Source: Paraescarpia echinospica (lineage: Eukaryota; Annelida; Polychaeta; Sabellida; Siboglinidae). Taken from it: 64,000 nucleotides of DNA. Under the pieces are notes generated by a model, which saw only the letters and a list, made by a program, of their open reading frames with translations, ran no database searches and was not told the origin of the DNA. The position numbers and the translations under genes were made by a program. Numbering within the stretch: the first letter of the stretch is position 1; every line of letters begins with the position of its first letter. Shown in pieces: positions 60,240-64,000 of the stretch. The stretch spans positions 28,442,144 to 28,506,143 of the forward strand of contig CM034532.1 of the NCBI GenBank assembly GCA_020002185.1, in the 5' to 3' direction.

Positions 60240-60824
60240 ATGATGAAGACACCTTATTACCGCATTCGCGATGGAGCAGACTCGAGCGATGAGGATGAGC
60301 CGACGAGCCGACCCATCATGCCGGCGACCAACCGCCCTTCCGGCCCGTCGGAACCAGAGGTCGTGGACGTAGTGGACGTAGTGGACGTAGTGGACGTAGT
60401 GGACATGACAACTCTAGAGGCAACGGTAAGCGCCGACGCCGTTATCAAGATCAGAGGTCTCCTTATCAACAAAGTACACCAGCATACGCCCTTCTACATC
60501 GGGTGCAAGAAGCGTATGATTATCGACGATAGGGGACATTTGCAATGCAAACGACACGGTTACGTTGCCTCTGACAGACATTTCGTGGTGCGCATGTGCT
60601 TTGTCGAGACAGCGACGGGTCGATCTATATGGCTGACTTTATTCGACCAGTGTATGGCTCTTTTCCTAGACGTGAATGCCGAGACGTTTGCTGTTATGGA
60701 CGAAACGATGCAGATTTACAAACTGAACTCACTGACGGGAACTCGTGTGTCTCTCACCATAAAGAAAACTCGACGAGATACTTACACAAACTACAACGTC
60801 ACTCGTGTAGAGGTGATACACTAG
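60240..60824 (+). CDS. RPA70 DBD-C-like single-stranded-DNA-binding protein with acidic leader
   Basis: An intact ORF of 194 codons. N-terminal leader (MMKTPYYRIRDGADSSDEDE, then Pro/Ser-rich), a VVD repeat from five near-identical 9-bp units (gtggacgta), then the domain: IRGLLINKVHQHTPFYIGCK, a CKRHG pair, VRMCFVETATGRSIWLTLFD, LFLDVNAETF and GTRVSLTIKKTRRDTYTNYN. It matches the gene at 33957-34451 along the domain, including W-x-T/V-x-F-D and the final strands. The first cysteine pair of the zinc ribbon is reduced here. A DNA-binding role is inferred from the fold-level pattern. Confidence 0.65.
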   Translation: MMKTPYYRIRDGADSSDEDEPTSRPIMPATNRPSGPSEPEVVDVVDVVDVVDVVDMTTLEATVSADAVIKIRGLLINKVHQHTPFYIGCKKRMIIDDRGHLQCKRHGYVASDRHFVVRMCFVETATGRSIWLTLFDQCMALFLDVNAETFAVMDETMQIYKLNSLTGTRVSLTIKKTRRDTYTNYNVTRVEVIH

Positions 60825-60897
60825 GCTCCGTACCCTGGTTCAGCCTCTCTCTGCTGCCATCCCTACCGATGTAACAACTTCCGCCGACACGGCCGAT

Positions 60898-61350
60898 GTG
60901 ACAACTTCCGCTCCTGATGATGTCACAATTTCTACTCTCGCAACCAATGTCACAACTGCCGCTCTTGTCGCCACTGGTCCGAACTTTACGCTTGAGTTTC
61001 CTGCGACCGAAATGAAGAAGACGATTGCACGTCACATAGCATGTGCCGTCGTTGAACTCTCAAGACGACAATGTTTCGCTTGCGAGATAGACGATCCTAT
61101 TCAATTTCATCACGATTGTATGTTACCTGATGACATTCTAATTTACATGCATTTTTACGAAGCTGTGGAGGCCATTAATTCAACTGCAGCGATGAAAGAC
61201 TGGTTGAGTGTTTTGTTAGACACAGGTTTGAAGCTATCTGACCTGACGTCCGATCACTTGCGTACTATCGGGAGTTGGTTGCAAGAACCGGAGTGGCGAG
61301 ACAAATTAAAGCAAATTGTTCTGGCGTGGAGGAGGATGGTCTGTAAATAA
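60898..61350 (+). CDS. cysteine-motif ORF of the second virus-like cassette
   Basis: Unrecognised gene. The frame is open from about 60820, overlapping the end of the RPA-like gene, but has no ATG; 60898 is a GTG. N-terminal diverged repeats (DVTTSADTADVTTSAPDDVT) are followed by a helical region with a C-x2-C...H-x2-C arrangement (CFACEIDDPIQFHHDC), then WLSVLLDTGLKLSDL. Such C-x2-C-x-(I/V)-D-x-P-x-Q-x2-H-x2-C motifs occur in uncharacterised proteins of Maverick-like elements as far as I recall. Its 3' end is copied twice downstream (61360-61555 and 63510-63650). Confidence 0.5.
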   Translation: MTTSAPDDVTISTLATNVTTAALVATGPNFTLEFPATEMKKTIARHIACAVVELSRRQCFACEIDDPIQFHHDCMLPDDILIYMHFYEAVEAINSTAAMKDWLSVLLDTGLKLSDLTSDHLRTIGSWLQEPEWRDKLKQIVLAWRRMVCK

Positions 61351-61359
61351 ATATGTCTT

Positions 61360-61555
61360 GTGCTTTTATGAGACCTTTGGTGACATTAATGCAACTGCAT
61401 TGATTAAAGACTGGTTGACTGTTAAACTAGAGGCAGGTTTTAAACTATCCGACATCACATACGAGCAATTGTGTACTGTCAAGAGTTGTTTACAAGACTG
61501 CATCAAAACAGTAGCGAAACGATGTTCAGTCTCTGGTTCTTGCACTTATTGGTGA
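61360..61555 (+). pseudogene. truncated duplicate of the cysteine-motif ORF
   Basis: FYETFGDINATALIKDWLTV, then KLSDITYEQLCTVKSCLQD, repeats the C-terminal part of the gene ending at 61350, directly downstream of it. The start is missing. Confidence 0.65.
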
Positions 61556-61585
61556 TGACCTGTAAACACGTTTGTGTTGTACATG

Positions 61586-61591
61586 AATAAA
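61586..61591 (+). terminator. AATAAA polyadenylation signal
   Basis: 'tgaataaaat' lies 30 bp after the stop of the duplicate frame. The same 3' block with AATAAA is at 63671. Confidence 0.5.
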
Positions 61592-61671
61592 ATATTGTGT
61601 CATTTTTCGTAGTATAAGTAGTATAAGTACCGTGCATCTTAGTCGCTTTCATCAGTTGAATAAAGTATTGA

Positions 61672-62030
61672 TTCCTGAACATGTAACTTTCTTTGAGACA
61701 TCTTTATCAACAAAAAATCAAGGTCTGCCTATCTTTTAACATTTATTAATATATATTGTTAGTACTTACTTCACTTTGTTTCCTGTTTGCAAACTGGTTT
61801 GAACGTGTATTCACAATTCAAGTCTGATCTACTGTACAGTCCGTGCGTGTGTACATTTTACTCTGCAGTCCGGGCGTGTACTTTCTACTCTGCGGTCCGT
61901 ACTTTTCTATTTTCTACTCTGCAGTCCGTGCATTTGTGCTATCTACTCTGCAGTCAATGCGTGTGTATTTTCTACTCTGCAGTTCGCGCGTGTATTTTCT
62001 ACTCTGACGTTCGTTCATACTCGGCACGCC
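61672..62030 (+). promoter_or_regulatory. upstream region of the SERTA gene with about 30-bp repeats
   Basis: First the block shared with 59837, then 'tttgcaaactggtttgaac' and about seven tandem copies of 'ttctactctgcagtccgtgc' in units of about 30 bp (61835-62010). Single copies of the same words precede the genes at 60240 and 62885, so the array is an expansion of a shared promoter element. Confidence 0.65.
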
Positions 62031-62066
62031 CACGTGAACTTTATGTTCTGTCGAACTATTATAAAA
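62031..62066 (+). promoter_or_regulatory. CACGTG-23 bp-TATAAAA core promoter of the SERTA gene
   Basis: CACGTG 62031-62036 and TATAAAA 62060-62066. The ATG lies 45 bp after the TATA box. Confidence 0.6.
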
Positions 62067-62111
62067 GACATGCGTCAGCTTTTTGTTATCATTATACCTT
62101 ACATTTTGAAA

Positions 62112-62402
62112 ATGGGTTCGATTTCATCTCATCTTGCCGGAAGCAACAAGCGTCGACATCCGGCAACCGACCTGTGTGACTATCAACCTACCAAACGAGT
62201 GTCTCCAACGTTGACCACATCCAAGGATCGCAAGGAGGCACGACGCATCTTGAGGTTGTCTGTCGAGAAACTCCGCGAGATGCGCAAGACGCGCAACCCG
62301 GAGTCTTGTCTGCGACGCTCCGTCCTCGTCAAGAACACATTGTCGGGAATAAAGCGCGAACTACGACGGGAACTCGTGTGTCCCTCATCATTATCATCAT
62401 AA
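62112..62402 (+). CDS. SERTA-domain protein
   Basis: 96 codons from the ATG at 62112 (MGSISSHLAGSNKRRHPATD); an upstream in-frame ATG at 62034 would lie before the TATA box and is rejected. Residues about 42-83 match the SERTA consensus: ARRILRLSVEKLREMRKTRN, then SCLRRSVLVKNTLSGIKREL. In animals SERTA proteins (TRIP-Br) bind CDK4, PHD/bromodomain proteins or E2F/DP to modulate cell-cycle transcription. A role in steering the host cell cycle is an inference from the domain and the virus-like setting. The ORF is intact. Confidence 0.65.
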   Translation: MGSISSHLAGSNKRRHPATDLCDYQPTKRVSPTLTTSKDRKEARRILRLSVEKLREMRKTRNPESCLRRSVLVKNTLSGIKRELRRELVCPSSLSS

Positions 62403-62559
62403 GAAAAAATCGACGAGGTACTGACAGTCTCTATATAGGAGAAACGGTTCTTTTCAGAGCCAACCACATTCTCACAAAAGAGTATTAGCTATTTTCATAG
62501 GTTGGACCATTTCTCAGGTATAACGCCCCCCTGAGCGCATTGCTGCAACCGTCGCTACT

Positions 62560-62692
62560 TCTGTCTCTTCTCCTGCCGTCGCGGCAAATATCGTCCCGCC
62601 AAGCGACTGTCTCCGCTGCTGAACACATCCAATCAGCGCAAGGAGAAACGACGCATCTTGAGGTTGTTGGTCCAGTGCGAGACGCAAATGGT
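62560..62692 (+). pseudogene. degenerate second copy of the SERTA gene
   Basis: The frame KRLSPLLNTSNQRKEKRRIL, then RLLVQCE, matches KRVSPTLTTSKDRKEARRIL of the intact gene. It has no start and runs directly into the next promoter block at 62690. Confidence 0.65.
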
Positions 62693-62837
62693 TGCCTGTT
62701 TGCAAACTGATTTGAACTGGTATTCGCTGTGCAAGTCTGATCTACTCTACAGTCCGTGGATGTGTACTTTCTACTCTGCAGTCCGTGCTCGTTCGGCACG
62801 CCCACGTGACTTTTCGGCACATTCACTAACTATATAA
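62690..62837 (+). promoter_or_regulatory. shared promoter cassette of the NADAR gene
   Basis: 'gcctgtttgcaaactg', 'tttgaactggtattcg', 'caagtctgatctactct' and two 'ctgcagtccgtg' words are followed by CACGTG (62803-62808), 22 bp, and TATATAA (62831-62837). The sequence from the TATA box to about 62885 is nearly the same as before the RPA-like gene ('gcggtgttttgccagt'). Confidence 0.7.
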
Positions 62838-62884
62838 ATGCGGTGTTTTGCCAGTAGGGCCGTCATTCGTATTACGAAGACACC

Positions 62885-63559
62885 ATGGCTAACATCATGT
62901 TAAAAACACCCAACTACCACACTCCTGCGGCCTTCAGCGACAGCGACGTAGACGAACCGTGTTGCCGACCGTTCGTGGTATCTGGCAGCCGACCACAGTC
63001 ACCGGATGTCAACCGACCATCACCACCGTTGTACCACGATAGTACTATGGCTAACGTCATTCTCAAAACTCTACGCACCGGAACCGGAACCTCAACCCGA
63101 ACTGGAGGTCGCTGTGAAACCGAAACGAGTTGAATTTTCAGGGGTCGACTCGTCCTTGTAAAACTTTACCCGTGCAGGGTCGAAGCATTCGGTCGGGTCT
63201 TTAATTCGATCGAGCATACCTATCATTACAGGAAGGCACTGTATCACGGCGACGTCGAATGCGCAGAGTGCATCAAAGCTACAAAACACGCACACTTGTC
63301 AAAACGAAAAAGCAAACAGATTGGGGTGACGAGATCTGGTTGGAACGATGTCCGTGTTCATTGGATGCAACATTTGCTCCTCGCAAAGTTCAAGGCGTCA
63401 AAGGATTTGCGAGCCGTATTGTTGGCAACCGGAAAGGCTGAACTGGTGGAGCGTGTACCATCGAAATAGGGCTTTTGGGGACTTGGTCCTGGCTATAAAA
63501 ATGGTCGAAACACTCTCGGAAAACTATTGTGCAGTGCCAGTAGACACTGCGTTGTGTAA
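62885..63559 (+). pseudogene. NADAR-domain protein with acidic/proline-rich leader (broken)
   Basis: Starts MANIMLKTPNYHTPAAFSDS. The leader (SDSDVDEPCCRP, Pro-rich) resembles that of the RPA-like gene at 60240. After a frameshift near 63075, a PEPEPQPELE linker leads to the domain. A TAA and one-base slip near 63150-63160 separate EFSGVDSSL from LYPCRVEAFGRVFNSIEHTY. Then follow LLLAKFKASKDL, VLLATGKAELVERVPSK, a TAG at 63467-63469 and GFWGLGPGYKNGRNTLGKLL. These are NADAR landmarks in the right order. The end, TAA at 63557-63559, comes from joined 3' sequence of another gene. Confident as a NADAR relic; not functional as it stands. Confidence 0.78.
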
Positions 63560-63650
63560 TATCGACAGTTCATTGCAAGACTCTCTATCAGAGCAGTGGC
63601 AAAACAATGTTCAGTCTCTGGTTCTTGCGGTTATGGAGTGTGACATGTAA
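63510..63650 (+). pseudogene. third copy of the cysteine-motif ORF 3' end
   Basis: The frame ending at 63648-63650 encodes SSLQDSLSEQWQNNVQSLVL and matches the ends of the ORFs at 61350 and 61555, also at DNA level ('aatgttcagtctctggttct'). It overlaps the NADAR 3' end in another frame, indicating fusion of two duplicated segments. Confidence 0.6.
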
Positions 63651-63670
63651 ATACGTTTGTGATGTACACG

Positions 63671-63676
63671 AATAAA
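63671..63676 (+). terminator. AATAAA polyadenylation signal
   Basis: 'cacgaataaaatg' in the same 3' block as at 61586. Confidence 0.5.
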
Positions 63677-63940
63677 ATGTGCAAACCTTACCTTGTGTCT
63701 TTTTTCGTAGTGTAATACAAAACATACGTTGGGAACCTTACGCATTGTCTTACACTTTACAAGTAAAGAGATTATCCGTATTGTCAATACCAATGTCATC
63801 GATTTGCGTAAAACAGGTTCGTGTACGATATACAAGACACAGGAACAGTACCATGGGTCAAACTTAACCAAACTAAGACCGACAAGTTCCACGAACCAAA
63901 CTTAGATCAACGAGTTGCAAGAACCAAACTAGGTTTAACG

Positions 63941-64000
63941 CGTGAAATTCCACCGCTTCCACCACAATGGACAGGTTCACCTCGTGAAATTCCACCGCTT
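63941..64000. repeat. start of a 42-bp tandem repeat at the window edge
   Basis: 'cgtgaaattccaccgctt' occurs at 63941 and again at 63983, and the window ends inside the second unit. Between 63677 and 63940 there is no clear gene. Confidence 0.6.

Overview
This is animal nuclear DNA: one cellular gene with GT-AG introns, many dinucleotide microsatellites, a tRNA-derived SINE, LINE fragments, LTR and DNA transposons, and old virus-derived genes. The repeat types suit a marine invertebrate, perhaps a mollusc or other lophotrochozoan, but nothing here fixes the species. Most non-cellular coding regions are broken.

Layout. 0.9-9.6 kb (+): a five-exon inositol hexakisphosphate kinase gene of 440 codons with consistent splice phases; introns carry a 48-bp minisatellite and a SINE. 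9.6-12.9 kb: noncoding, with a TA-flanked MITE, a short tandem repeat and a cluster of palindromic 'actatggtttac' words. 12.94-37.97 kb: a virus-like element bounded by an inverted repeat of about 85 bp. On its minus strand, from right to left, are a NADAR-domain gene, an RPA-like single-strand-binding gene (with a 613-bp tandem duplication), three unrecognised ORFs, a zinc-finger/family B DNA polymerase, a packaging ATPase, a small basic GG-motif protein, a capsid-associated gene, a basic protein, a capsid-like protein of the F54H12.2 family and an adenovirus-type cysteine protease. This is the gene set of a Maverick/adintovirus-type element. I see no integrase of its own.

The virus-like element was later split by an LTR retrotransposon (15,747-25,568), which lies in the capsid-associated gene with a 5-bp target duplication (CACCG) on each side. 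The retrotransposon has the unusual Ty3/gypsy order gag-integrase-RT-RNase H, as in Gmr1-like elements, and itself carries a 5'-truncated LINE before its 3' LTR. Subtracting the insertion leaves a virus-like element of about 15 kb. Nearly every viral gene has an in-frame stop, mostly TAG, so the copy looks dead.

38-60 kb is repeat-rich: LINE ORF1 and RT remnants, a foldback element with 6-bp target duplication, a TIR DNA transposon of about 3.3 kb with a transposase-like ORF, two more MITE-like elements, an interspersed repeat beside TG microsatellites, and two related cysteine-rich exons (56.7 and 58.7 kb) of an unrecognised gene.

60-63.7 kb (+) is a second compact virus-like cassette: another RPA-like gene, a cysteine-motif ORF, a SERTA-domain protein and a second (broken) NADAR gene. 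Three of these have the same promoter layout, CACGTG then 22-23 bp then a TATA box, preceded by a repeated upstream block. The RPA-like gene at 34 kb has nearly the same layout. The pairing of RPA-like and NADAR genes in two places, with shared promoter architecture, is the most unusual feature of the window.
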